Assembly (NCBI GenBank): GCA_965249175.1
Contig: OZ252227.1
Location: forward strand, 6,448,001-6,512,000
Length of the DNA: 64,000 nt
Direction of reading: 5' to 3'
DNA from: CAZYFH01 sp965249175
GTDB taxonomy: Bacteria > Acidobacteriota > Vicinamibacteria > Vicinamibacterales > UBA8438
Part shown: piece by piece, positions 9,752 through 18,095 of the stretch
How positions within the stretch are numbered: position 1 is the stretch's first letter
How the letters are laid out: each line of letters opens with the position of its first letter
The notes under the pieces: generated by a model
What the model saw: the letters and a program-made list of their open reading frames with translations, nothing else
Database searches by the model: none
Told to the model about the DNA's origin: nothing
Position numbers and translations under genes: made by a program

Positions 9752-11158
9752 CTAGCAGCCCGTGGTGAAAACGCCCTTTCGTAGGTCGAGGGGCATGTGT
9801 TCGTGACACCGTGTCATAAGGTCGAGAAACGACGAGTGCGGCAGATCTTGCGCATCTCGCGCCCACGCGGGCGATACGAGGGTCCAGAGGCGGCCAAGAT
9901 CAGCGATCAAGGCCTCGAAGACGGCGACCGCGCGGCCTTGGAGGCTCCGCGGCGTGCCGACGCCCGTCAGCTGCCGCATGAGGAGCCCAAGATTGAACCC
10001 GCAGACGTGCACAAGCACGCGCTTGAGGATGTTGGGATGCCCACGCAGATGCACCCGGCGCAGCCGCCCGGTCTCGTAGAGATGCGCGTTGGGGCGTTCG
10101 AGCAACTCGCCCCGCCGTCGCAGCAGCCGTTGCCCACGCGTGCCCCGAATGCGCCGACGGTTCGCGTACACGGCGTCGCGCGCCGCCGCCTTGCCTGTCC
10201 AGTTGCGTCGCCCGCGGTCCGGCTCCGAAACATAACTGCGCACGCCGAGCGCGGCGAACGCCACCATCGTCTCGTTACTGTGATACCCCTTGTCCCCGAC
10301 GACCTCGGCGATACCGGCGCCGGCCGGCAGGACGGCTTCGACGTGGTCGGCCGCCGTGATCAGGGTCTCGACCATCGTCGTCGTATCGCCGTCGTCGGCA
10401 TCCTGCACGGTGACGCCGACGATGGCCCCCGTCTCCAGGTCCACCGCATGCTCCGCGGTGTGCGCCAAGTGCGTGCGCCCGTCCTTCAGCTTCGTGATCT
10501 TCGCGTCCGGATCCTGCGGATGCGTCCAGTCGTCGTTGGAGCCTTTCTTCTTCCGTTTCCGGTCGAACCGGGCCAGCTCAGCGCGGGTCGGCGTGACGAT
10601 GCCGGACGCCTCGGCCAGCCCGGTCAGAAACGCCTCGTAGCCTTCGCCCGTGTCCCGGCGCACGATACTCCGCAATGCGGCGTTCGCTTCCAACGTCGTG
10701 GCATCGATGCCGAGGGTCCGCCCGGTCACGAGCTGGGCGTCGGCCAGTTGCTGCAGCACCCACGTGAACACCGCTTGATGGGTCTCGACGTCGATCAGGC
10801 GCCGGGTGCGCGACAGCGTCGAGTGATCCGGCGGCGCCTCGTGCAGCTCGAGGTCCAGAAACTGCCGGATGCTCAGCGAATCGGCCGCCCGCCACGCGAT
10901 CGCCCGCTCCGAGTCCAGCCCTTCGAAGTAGCCGAGCATCAGCAGCCGGAAGTACCGCCCCGGCGCCAGACTCGGACGACCGACGCCGTCCGCGTAGAAC
11001 GGCGCGCATTGCGCCTCGACGAACGCGTCGAAGCCCGTGTCATCGAGGATCCGATTCAATCGCTGATAGAACGGATGCGCCGCACTGCGAGGCAGGTCGC
11101 TGGTGGGAACCCACATCGATGCTTGCCGCGCCCGGCGTCGTCGTTTGCCCATCGCCAT
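9752..11158 (-). CDS. IS1182/IS5-superfamily DDE transposase
   Basis: The protein is 468 residues long. An N-terminal DUF772-like region has YFRLLMLGYFEGLDSERAI and HSTLSRTRRLID; the catalytic part has LGIDATTLEAN, VVGDKGYHSNE and ERPNAHLYETGRLRRVH. Its reading frame runs to the very end of the element. The final Cys codon and the TAG stop are completed by the duplicated target CTAG at 9752-9755. The gene is intact. It lies inside the kinase gene at 5995-11636 on the opposite strand. Confidence 0.92.
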   Translation of the reverse strand: MAMGKRRRRARQASMWVPTSDLPRSAAHPFYQRLNRILDDTGFDAFVEAQCAPFYADGVGRPSLAPGRYFRLLMLGYFEGLDSERAIAWRAADSLSIRQFLDLELHEAPPDHSTLSRTRRLIDVETHQAVFTWVLQQLADAQLVTGRTLGIDATTLEANAALRSIVRRDTGEGYEAFLTGLAEASGIVTPTRAELARFDRKRKKKGSNDDWTHPQDPDAKITKLKDGRTHLAHTAEHAVDLETGAIVGVTVQDADDGDTTTMVETLITAADHVEAVLPAGAGIAEVVGDKGYHSNETMVAFAALGVRSYVSEPDRGRRNWTGKAAARDAVYANRRRIRGTRGQRLLRRRGELLERPNAHLYETGRLRRVHLRGHPNILKRVLVHVCGFNLGLLMRQLTGVGTPRSLQGRAVAVFEALIADLGRLWTLVSPAWARDAQDLPHSSFLDLMTRCHEHMPLDLRKGVFTTGC

Positions 11159-11223
11159 GCGCGACAGTGTAGTACGCGGGATCGATCGTGTCGATCCCTA
11201 ATAGGGACTTTCACCACGGGCTG
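9756..11223 (-). mobile_element. IS1182-like insertion sequence with CTAG target duplication
   Basis: The terminal inverted repeats start CAGCCCGTGGTGAAA at both ends (9756 onward, and the reverse complement ending at 11223). The 4-bp palindromic target CTAG is present at 9752-9755 and 11224-11227. Taking the element and one CTAG out rejoins the kinase propeller frame as TNA-R-EVAPRLSRDG. Length is 1468 bp with a single transposase gene. Confidence 0.92.
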
Positions 11224-11638
11224 CTAGGGAAGTCGCACCCAGACTTTCTCGCGATGGCCGATGGCTCGCCTTCCAATCCGATGAGTCGGGACGGGAGGAA
11301 GTGTATGTACAGCCGTTTCCAGGTCCGGGCCGCCGAGAACTCGTTTCGGAAGGCGGAGGTGGGATGCCCGTGTGGTCTGGTGACGGTCGCGAACTGTTCT
11401 ATCGGATTGGCGACAGGATGATGGCCGTCACCGTGGAGACTGAACCGCAGTTCCGAGCATCAGCGCCCGTCGAGTTGTTCGAGGGCCACTATGGGCGAAC
11501 ACGAGGAGGTGAAGGTTCCAACTATGATGCTTCGCCCGACGGGACACGTTTCCTCATGCTGAGTGGTGGTGAACGGCCTTCGCAGCTAGAAGTGATCGTG
11601 AACTGGTCGAGAGCGGAGGCTACGCTGGAGCCCTAAGC

Positions 11639-12691
11639 GTGACACTGTCCCCTGGCACCACTCTCGGCCCGTACGCCGTCACCGCCCAGATCGGCCGCGG
11701 CGGTATGGGCGAGGTCTACCGTGCCCGCGACACGAAGCTCGACCGGGACGTGGCGCTCAAAGTGCTGTCCGAGGCGTTCACGTCCGATCCCGACCGCCTG
11801 GCCCGCTTTGGTCAATCGACAGTGGCCGCAACGACAAGACGACCGCCCCCCCCAATACGCCGAACCGCGCTCGCCCTGATCCTCGCGAGCCAGTTTCTGT
11901 GGCCGGCCCTCCCCGCAGCCCAACAGTCTCGGCCCACGCTCGGTCAAGAAGGGAAAGACGCCCCCTACGTCCCGACACCACAGGTCCTCGTCAATACGAT
12001 GCTCGAGATGGCGGCGGTTGCACCCACCGACGTCCTTGTCGACCTTGGGTCGGGGGATGGCCGGGTGGTCATCTCTGCCGCGCGGATTGGGGCGCGGGCG
12101 ATCGGTGTCGAGCTCGACGCCGGCCTGGTGGAGCTATCGCGAATGAACGCTGCCGAAGCCGGCGTCGGCGACCTCACTGAGTTCATTGCTGCCGATCTCT
12201 TCGCGTTCGATCTCTCTCCCGCCACCGTGATCACGATGTTCCTCTTGCCCGATCTCACGCTCCGGCTCCGTCCCACGCTGTTCGCCCTCAGACCTGGCAC
12301 CCGGATCGTCTCGAACACCTGGGACATGCGTGGAACAGATGACGACCCGGAAGCCCCCGGATGGGACCCGGACCAGACGATCGTCCTCGACCCCTGTCCC
12401 GGCTTTTGCACAGCCCACCTGTGGACCGTTCCAGCCAAGGTCGGGGGCATCTGGCGTACGGGCGACGAGGGTGGCGAACTGCACCTGGAGCAGCGGTTTC
12501 AAAAGGTGACCGGTTGGCTGCGCGCCGGTGGCCAGACGATCCAAATAGAGGAGGCCCACCTACACGGCTCCACGCTTACGTTCCACGCGGCCCGCACCGA
12601 CTATCGGGCCGAGGTCGACGACTCGACGATGCGCGGCGTTGCCCGCCGGGACAACGACACCCGTACGTGGCAGTCGCAGCGTGTGCAGTGA
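11639..12691 (+). CDS. Kinase N-terminal head fused in frame to a secreted SAM-dependent methyltransferase
   Basis: It starts with GTG 11639, two bases after the kinase stop. Codons 1-57 are a kinase head (GRGGMGEVYRARD, VALKVL, DPDRLARF) lacking the rest of the kinase. The sequence then changes to a signal-peptide-like stretch (TALALILASQFLWPALPA) and a class I methyltransferase with motif I VDLGSGDGRVV and GVELD. The methyltransferase's own start may be GTG 11822, giving 289 residues; whether the head is translated with it is open. An exported SAM-dependent enzyme would lack obvious cofactor outside the cytoplasm, so the 'signal' may instead be a membrane anchor. Substrate unknown. Confidence 0.7.
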   Translation: MTLSPGTTLGPYAVTAQIGRGGMGEVYRARDTKLDRDVALKVLSEAFTSDPDRLARFGQSTVAATTRRPPPPIRRTALALILASQFLWPALPAAQQSRPTLGQEGKDAPYVPTPQVLVNTMLEMAAVAPTDVLVDLGSGDGRVVISAARIGARAIGVELDAGLVELSRMNAAEAGVGDLTEFIAADLFAFDLSPATVITMFLLPDLTLRLRPTLFALRPGTRIVSNTWDMRGTDDDPEAPGWDPDQTIVLDPCPGFCTAHLWTVPAKVGGIWRTGDEGGELHLEQRFQKVTGWLRAGGQTIQIEEAHLHGSTLTFHAARTDYRAEVDDSTMRGVARRDNDTRTWQSQRVQ

Positions 12692-12701
12692 CCCAATAGC
12701 C

Positions 12702-15439
12702 ATGTCTCTCAGCCCTGGCGCGCGGCTCGGACCGTACGAGGTCACGGCCCGCATTGGTGCCGGCGGCATGGGGGAGGTGTACCAAGCGCGTGACACGAAG
12801 CTGGATCGGGACGTCGCGCTAAAGGTCCTGCCTGACGCCTTCACGTCCGACCCCGACCGCTTAGCCCGTTTCGAGCGGGAAGCCAGAGTCCTCGCCTCGC
12901 TGAACCATCCGAATATCGGGCACATCTACGGGCTGGAAGAAGCCGAGGGCACCTGGTGCTCGAACTGGTCGAGGGGCCGACGCTGGCGGATCGCATCGCC
13001 GACGGGCCGATCCCGATTGACGAGGCGCTCCCCATCGCGAAACAGATCGCGGAAGCCCTCGAAGCGGCGCATGAGCAGGGGATCATCCACCGCGACCTGA
13101 AACCGGCCAACGTGAAGGTGAAGGCCGACGGCACGGTGAAGGTGCTGGACTTTGGGCTGGCGAAAGCGTTTCAGCCGGAAGCGAGTGGGGCGAGTGCGTC
13201 GGAGTCGCCGACGATCTCGTTGACGGCGGCGGCGACCCAGATGGGGATGGTGATCGGGACGGCGGCGTATATGGCACCGGAGCAAGCCAGCGGCAAGGCG
13301 GTGGACAAGCGGGCGGATGTGTGGGCGTTTGGTGTCGTGCTCTACGAGATGTTGACGGGGCAGCGCGTGTTCAGCGGAAAGGACGTGTCGCATACGTTGG
13401 CCGCGGTGCTGATGAAAGACATCGAGTGGACGGGCCTCCCTTCGCGACTCCCTGCGTCGCTTGGGCGTGTGCTGCGGCGGTGCCTCGAGCGCGACCCGAA
13501 GCAGCGCCTGCGGGACATCGGTGAGGCGCGGATCGAGTTGGGCTCCGCCGCCACCGTGCCAAACTCTGTTGCTGCACCGGTAGCGGTCAGTCCGCCGCTT
13601 CAGGTCTGGCAGCGTCCCGTTCCTGCGGCCCTCGTCGCTCTGGTTCTGGTGGCGGTGACTGGCGTCGTGGTCTGGAGCCTCTCCCAGCCCGGCGTCGTTC
13701 CTGTGGACGTGATCCGATTTGTCATCCCTGAACCCGACACCGCCACGTTCGATTTCGCCAGCTCCTATCCTGACCTTGCGATTTCCCCTGATGGCACACA
13801 GGTCGTCTACGTAGTCCGTGCCCCGGACGGTGAGCTGCAGCTCTATCTGCGGCCCATCGACCAGCTCCGTGGTGCGCCCTTGCGCGGCGCTGAAGGTGGT
13901 CAGGCACCGTTCGTCTCACCGGACGGCGAGTGGGTCGGATTCCTTAGCTCTGACAACGTGACTCTTCAAAAAGTGTCGATCTTCGGCGGCCCGCCGGTGA
14001 CGCTTGCTGGATTTCCGGACTTTATCGCCGGCGCCAACTGGGAGGGCGACGACCAGATCATCGTTGGCATGGTGCGCGGGGGCCTGTTTCGAGTGCCAGC
14101 AGGCGGAAGCGAACCCGACGTCCTCACGACCCCCGATGCCGACCAGGGTGAAACCAGCCACTTCTGGCCCAGCGTTATCCCAGGCCGACGGGCCGTGCTG
14201 TTCCAGATCGCCACAGGCGGGGCCGACGCGCCCCAGTTGGCGATCCTGGAACTCGACACGGGTGAGGTGACGCGGCTCGGTCTTACCGGAACCCAGCCGC
14301 AGTATGTGTCGACGGGGCATCTCGTGTATGCCGTCCAGGATGGGTCGGTGCGGGCGGCTCCGTTTGATGCCGAGCGCCTCGAGGTGACAGGGAATCCCGT
14401 GCCCTTGCTAGAGGACGTCGTGGTGAAGAACGTCACACGTGCCTCCAACTTCAGCCTCTCAGACAACGGGCGTTTGGTGTTCATGTCGAGTGCGGGCGGG
14501 GGCGTCGCTCAGCTGTCTTCACTGGTCTGGGTGGACCGGCAAGGTCGGGAAGAGTCGCTCGGGGACGCTTGGCAGCCTGCCGACTACGTCTACCCCCGCG
14601 TCTCGCCCGACGGCACGCGGGTGGCGGTCGGGATCCTGGAGAACGCCGCTACCGACCTGTGGGTGCTTGACTTGGCGCGCCCGGGGTCACGCTCCCGCAT
14701 CACCTTTGGCGGGAACAATCTCCCCGGGGCCTGGTCACCGGACGGATCGCAGTTGGCGTTCGCCGACAGTAACGCGGCGACAAACCGCGTGCTGTTGGCT
14801 CCCGCTGACGGCAACGGTGAGGTCGAGACGCTCCTGGATCGCGGCGAGCGCCAGTTTCCGACATCGTGGGCGTCTGACGGAAACGTGTTGGCCCTCTACA
14901 TCGATCGCGCGGGGGAGACCGGGCGAGATCTCGCGATGCTCCCGATGGACGGGGACCGCACGCCGGTGCCTTTCCTGGGCACGCCCTTCCAAGAGCGCGC
15001 CGGAGCGTTTTCCCCGGACGGTCGCTGGCTCGCCTACGTATCTGACGAGTCCGGGCAAGACGAGGTCTACGTGCGCCCGGTTCCGGGTCCGGGGCAACAG
15101 CACACGATCTCGACGAATGGCGGTGCGGAGCCCCTGTGGTCACGCGACGGAACCGAGCTGTTCTATCGCCTCGTGGACCAGGTTCTGGTTGTCGCGATAG
15201 ACACGGCGGACTCCTTCCGCGTGGCGGCCCCTCAGGAGCTCTTTGTAGGAGCCTACGCAGCGGACTCCAGTGGGGGGTCTCACGTGAGGAACTATGACGT
15301 CACGCCAGACGGGCAACGGTTCCTCATGGTCAAGAGGGAGACCGGATCGGCGGGGACAGGTTCAGCAGAGAGTGCTCCCGAGATCACCGTCGTCCTAAAC
15401 TGGCATCAAGAGCTGCTCGAGCGTGTTCCCGTTCCCTGA
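12702..15439 (+). pseudogene. Serine/threonine kinase with TolB-like propeller, one frameshift
   Basis: ATG 12702 begins MSLSPGARLGPYEV with loop GAGGMGEVY and VALKVL. The frame breaks at about 12951 (GGGCACCTGGTG), where one missing base moves the reading to the frame of LVLELVEGPTLADR. After that the protein is complete: IIHRDLKPANVKV, VLDFGLAKA, APEQASG, one transmembrane helix near residue 305 and a six-bladed-type propeller to VVLNWHQELL. Corrected length is about 912 residues. The single indel could be a sequencing error or a recent mutation; everything else looks selected. It sits tandem to two other kinase starts. Confidence 0.85.
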
Positions 15440-15442
15440 TCC

Positions 15443-15658
15443 ATGCCCCTCCAGCCCGGCACCACCCTCGGTCCTTACGAGATCCAAGCCCCGCTCGGCG
15501 CGGGCGGCATGGGTGAGGTCTATAAGGCCCTCGACACCCGCCTGGACCGCACCGTCGCCATCAAGGTGCTGCCCGAGCACGTCGCCGCCGACCCCGATCT
15601 GAAGCAGCGGTTCGAGCGCGAGGCCAACGGATCGACACGGAGGTTTACACATGGATAA
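15443..15658 (+). pseudogene. Kinase N-terminal head (about 61 codons) with unrelated tail
   Basis: ATG 15443 is three bases after the previous stop and gives MPLQPGTTLGPYEI, loop GAGGMGEVYKALD, VAIKVL and KQRFEREAN. Then the sequence turns into a short random tail and stop. No catalytic loop remains. The next gene starts inside its last codons at 15651, so the head's translation could be coupled to that gene. Confidence 0.8.
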
Positions 15659-15937
15659 GGATCGCCCGATCAGGTTTCTCTACCCACCGCTGTTCTTCGT
15701 GGGTTTCTTGATGTGGGCGCTATACCTCGATCCAGTTCGTGGGATGGCCGACTACCTGCCGACCGTACAAGCGGGTGCGCAAACGCAGATCAACCTCAAC
15801 AACATCCTCGGAGTCTTGTGGCTGGAGGCGGGGTCCTCGTCCTAGTACTGGGGTTCTTGTTGCCTGTGCTTGAACGTGGGTCGTTCTCCCTCGTCTCGAC
15901 AAAGAATCAGCCACACAGAGACTGCAAACATGGATAG
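15651..15937 (+). CDS. Small two-helix membrane protein, probably frameshifted
   Basis: ATG 15651 follows a CGGAGG box. The first frame gives a 64-residue protein with one transmembrane helix (LYPPLFFVGFLMWALYL) and ends at 15845. Just before that stop, the next frame carries a second hydrophobic helix (GVLVLVLGFLLPVL) and ends at 15937. This suggests an original two-helix protein broken by one indel near 15826. It is the first gene of the three-gene cluster with the membrane protein at 15930 and the TIR protein at 16328. No family recognised. Confidence 0.55.
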
Positions 15938-16388
15938 CACAGACCGCCTTGAGGTCTACCGGCAGCGTTACGAGACCTACCGGCACTTGGACCGGATCCG
16001 CTGGCAGATGTTGCAGATTGCGATTGCTGTCGGTGCGCTGGTCGTCACCTTCGGCGGACGCGGCGCAGACGGACCCGAGTGGTGGGTAATCGGTGGCGCC
16101 GGGTGGCTCCTCTGCACACTGGCCGTCGTCATGTTGCGAATCAACGGCGGCATCACGAAGAACCAGCAAGAACTGGCTAAGGCGGCTGTCAAGACTGGTG
16201 ACGCAGGAATCCCTCCGATCGCCGACTGGTGGAAACGGTCGTCATTCTGGGTCGCCGCCTCCGTATTCGCGCTCGGTGCCGTGTGCCTCGTCCTGGCCAT
16301 CGTCTCCGCTCGGTCCCAGGAGTCCCCATGCACAGAGTCTTCATCAGCTACCACCACGGGCGAGACCAGGAGTACAAGGAACACCTAA
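15930..16388 (+). CDS. Three-helix membrane protein, SLATT-like candidate effector
   Basis: ATG 15930 starts a 152-residue protein; the frame also opens at 15870, but the family-like N-terminus begins here. A cytosolic segment YRQRYETYRHLDRIRW leads into three predicted helices (residues 29-46, 53-70 and about 104-125). The arrangement resembles SLATT-type membrane effectors of bacterial defence loci. Its last 61 bases overlap the TIR gene at 16328, so translation is coupled. The effector role is inferred from context; the family label is tentative. Confidence 0.6.
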   Translation: MDSTDRLEVYRQRYETYRHLDRIRWQMLQIAIAVGALVVTFGGRGADGPEWWVIGGAGWLLCTLAVVMLRINGGITKNQQELAKAAVKTGDAGIPPIADWWKRSSFWVAASVFALGAVCLVLAIVSARSQESPCTESSSATTTGETRSTRNT

Positions 16389-16942
16389 TCCGGCTCAACA
16401 CCATCGCTCCGGTCTTCATCGACGAGTCCGTAGACACCGGTGACATCTCGGATAACCTTGACGACCAGGCGATCCGGCAGACAATTCGTGACGAGTACCT
16501 CCGTCAGACGACGGTGACCATCGTGCTCGTTGGGCAACAGACCAAGAACCGCAAGCACGTCGACTGGGAGATCTACTCGAGCATGATCAACGGCACGGTC
16601 AACAAGCGGTCGGGCATCGTTGCCGTCCTGCTCCCCGACGCCAACCCCGACGGTTACTTCACGGCAGCGCACACGAACGAGAAGGCGACCATCTACCCGG
16701 AGCAAGGCGACGACTGGACCACGGTGACCACGGAAACCGAATACCGGCGCCGGTACCCCTATATGCCGGATCGCATCATCGACAACCTGGTCGACCGAGA
16801 CGTGAAGATCTCTGTCACCGGATGGGCCAAGATCGACGGGGGCAACTTCGACAATCTGTCCCTCCTGATCGACAACGCGTATCACGTCAGGGAGCAGAAC
16901 GAGTACGACCTCAGCCGAGCGATGAGACGGGCGGACTCCTGA
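16328..16942 (+). CDS. TIR-like domain protein (DUF1863/ThsB-like superfamily)
   Basis: ATG 16328 is chosen because MHRVFISYHHGRDQEYK is the canonical beta-A start of these TIR-like proteins. Further family motifs are FIDESVDTGDI, IRDEYLRQTTVTIVLVG and KNRKHVDWEIYSSM; the Glu in DWEI fits the catalytic glutamate of NAD-processing TIR domains. Length is 204 residues, single domain with a C-terminal extension. In Thoeris and related systems such proteins make a nucleotide signal upon phage sensing. Here the neighbour is a membrane protein rather than ThsA, with no SIR2 or macro domain in view. The TIR assignment is firm; the defence role is inferred. Confidence 0.8.
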   Translation: MHRVFISYHHGRDQEYKEHLIRLNTIAPVFIDESVDTGDISDNLDDQAIRQTIRDEYLRQTTVTIVLVGQQTKNRKHVDWEIYSSMINGTVNKRSGIVAVLLPDANPDGYFTAAHTNEKATIYPEQGDDWTTVTTETEYRRRYPYMPDRIIDNLVDRDVKISVTGWAKIDGGNFDNLSLLIDNAYHVREQNEYDLSRAMRRADS

Positions 16943-17074
16943 CTGCCGAACGCCGCGGGGCACATTCCGTCTTCAATTCCCACCGACGAGACCCGTGGTG
17001 CGGCCCTCCAGTTCCTCGGCCTCCCCAAGCGTGCGACCGATCATCGAGCAGCACGGCGCCTCGAGGAGTGGATC

Positions 17075-17611
17075 GTGAGCCAGGACCACAGGTTCGAGGA
17101 TTACTACGAGCGTTTCATCGAGCCGCGCGAGCAGGTCACGTCGGAACGCGCCCCGGACTTCGCGGCAGTTCGTCCGAAGTGTCCTCAAGGCCCGACGACG
17201 CGCGTGGTCGAGAGAACCTCGCGCGTGATCGGCCGGGGCTCGGCCACCCGTCCGTCCCTGAACTCCGGGACCCGGACGTCCTCGGACCGGAAGCGTCAAG
17301 AGCTGACCGAGACGGACTACAAGCGTGCGCGATCAGGTGCTGAGGTCATCAGGCCGTTGATCAAGCTCGCCAAGAAGCAATGCGCGAGCGGTCGCAATCC
17401 CAGGCCGCAGCTCGAAGCCGTCGCGGAGAAGATGGGACCCAAGCCCCCCTCGTGCGCTGCGATCACCCAACACTGCGTGCCAAAAAACTCCGAAGGTCGG
17501 CGTCACATGCCCCTGCGAACGGAAGAGATCACTCGTTGGATCATCTCCCAATACCTCGGCGTTGGCCTCACGCGCGCGAAACAGATCATTGCACGGCCCC
17601 GCCGGGGATAG
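17075..17611 (+). CDS. Hypothetical protein
   Basis: The GTG at 17075 opens a 178-residue frame; the frame is also open back to the TIR stop at 16942 but without a good start. The N-terminal part is helical (RRLEEWIVSQDHRFEDYYERF when read from upstream), the middle is basic and low in complexity, and the end has WIISQYLGVGLTRAKQ. No family is recognised and coding status is uncertain. It sits between the TIR module and the integrative element. Confidence 0.35.
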   Translation: MSQDHRFEDYYERFIEPREQVTSERAPDFAAVRPKCPQGPTTRVVERTSRVIGRGSATRPSLNSGTRTSSDRKRQELTETDYKRARSGAEVIRPLIKLAKKQCASGRNPRPQLEAVAEKMGPKPPSCAAITQHCVPKNSEGRRHMPLRTEEITRWIISQYLGVGLTRAKQIIARPRRG

Positions 17612-17666
17612 ATCTAATCCGCTAAGGGATTTGTCCATCCCCTCTCACCCTTTCTAGCTCTCGTTT

Positions 17667-17688
17667 GTACTACAGGTGTACTACAGGT
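17667..17688 (+). repeat. Tandem 11-bp repeat GTACTACAGGT x2
   Basis: Two perfect head-to-tail copies lie in a locally AT-richer, non-coding stretch (17612-17738) at the left edge of the VapE/terminase element. The position suggests operator or integrase arm-type sites; no functional proof. Confidence 0.6.
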
Positions 17689-17738
17689 TTCGGAACTGGG
17701 CTTACGATTTAGTCAGTGGACGAATTTGAGAGGAGCTG

Positions 17739-17837
17739 ATGCGGCGACCGCCGCGTCGGACCTCTCGCAGACCCACCGACGTTGACGCGCTACGGGAGAT
17801 CGACCACGCCGAAAAACGGGAGGCTAAGGATCAGTGA
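17739..17837 (+). CDS. Small basic protein, first gene of the element's operon
   Basis: A 32-residue frame (MRRPPRRTSRRPTDVD...) follows a GAGAGGAG box, and its stop TGA overlaps the GTG start of the next gene, a sign of translational coupling. No family recognised. Confidence 0.45.
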   Translation: MRRPPRRTSRRPTDVDALREIDHAEKREAKDQ

Positions 17838-18040
17838 GAGCGACCGCGACCCGGCCCAACGCCAAGCTCATCGCCGTCAAGCAGGCCGAATCCGAGTTCG
17901 GACTGCCGGCGGCGCTCCTGCGTGGCCTGATCGCGCGCGGCGAGGTGGCGGCGGTCAATCCTCCACACGTACGCCGGGTGTTCATCGTGCGAGCCGACCT
18001 CGAAAAGAAGATCGAAGCGTGGAGCGTCGACCATGAGTAA
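17834..18040 (+). CDS. Small helix-turn-helix, excisionase-like protein
   Basis: GTG 17834 overlaps the preceding TGA by four bases. The 68-residue product has KLIAVKQAESEFGLPAALL, GLIARGEVAAV and a wing-like RRVFIVRADLEKKIEAW, the pattern of MerR/excisionase-type DNA-binding domains. Expected role: regulator or directionality factor of the element. Confidence 0.6.
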   Translation: MRATATRPNAKLIAVKQAESEFGLPAALLRGLIARGEVAAVNPPHVRRVFIVRADLEKKIEAWSVDHE

Positions 18041-18095
18041 CACGCGCGCCGACTTCCTCGCGGCGCTCTTCCGAAGCGAGCGGGAGGCTCCATGA
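18033..18095 (+). CDS. Tiny overlapping ORF (20 residues)
   Basis: ATG 18033 lies inside the end of the previous gene and the stop overlaps the ATG of vapE at 18092. It reads MSNTRADFLAALFRSEREAP. The overlap chain suggests a translational relay; function unknown. Confidence 0.35.
   Translation: MSNTRADFLAALFRSEREAP

Larger units (their letters stand above)
5995..11636 (+). pseudogene. Serine/threonine kinase with TolB-like propeller, split by two insertion sequences
   Basis: Three exon-like pieces, 5995-6122, 7641-9755 and 11228-11636, add up to exactly 884 codons when the IS1111-type element (with one CT) and the IS1182-like element (with one CTAG) are removed. The product has the glycine loop GEGGMG, VIHRDLKPANIKV, VLDFGLAKA and an APE-like SPEQARG, then one transmembrane helix and a propeller with SPDGG/PDG repeats ending in a conserved VIVNWS tail. 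Its start is four bases after the preceding stop. The kinase-propeller family is typical of Acidobacteria and probably senses outside the membrane, but as it stands the gene is broken. Confidence 0.9.

Noticed and set aside
9797..11227. Long plus-strand open frame (476 codons) across the IS1182-like element
   Set aside because: Mirror of the transposase gene without family motifs.
15930..16942. Complete Thoeris system
   Set aside because: Only a TIR-like protein and membrane proteins are present; no ThsA with SIR2 or macro domain was found.
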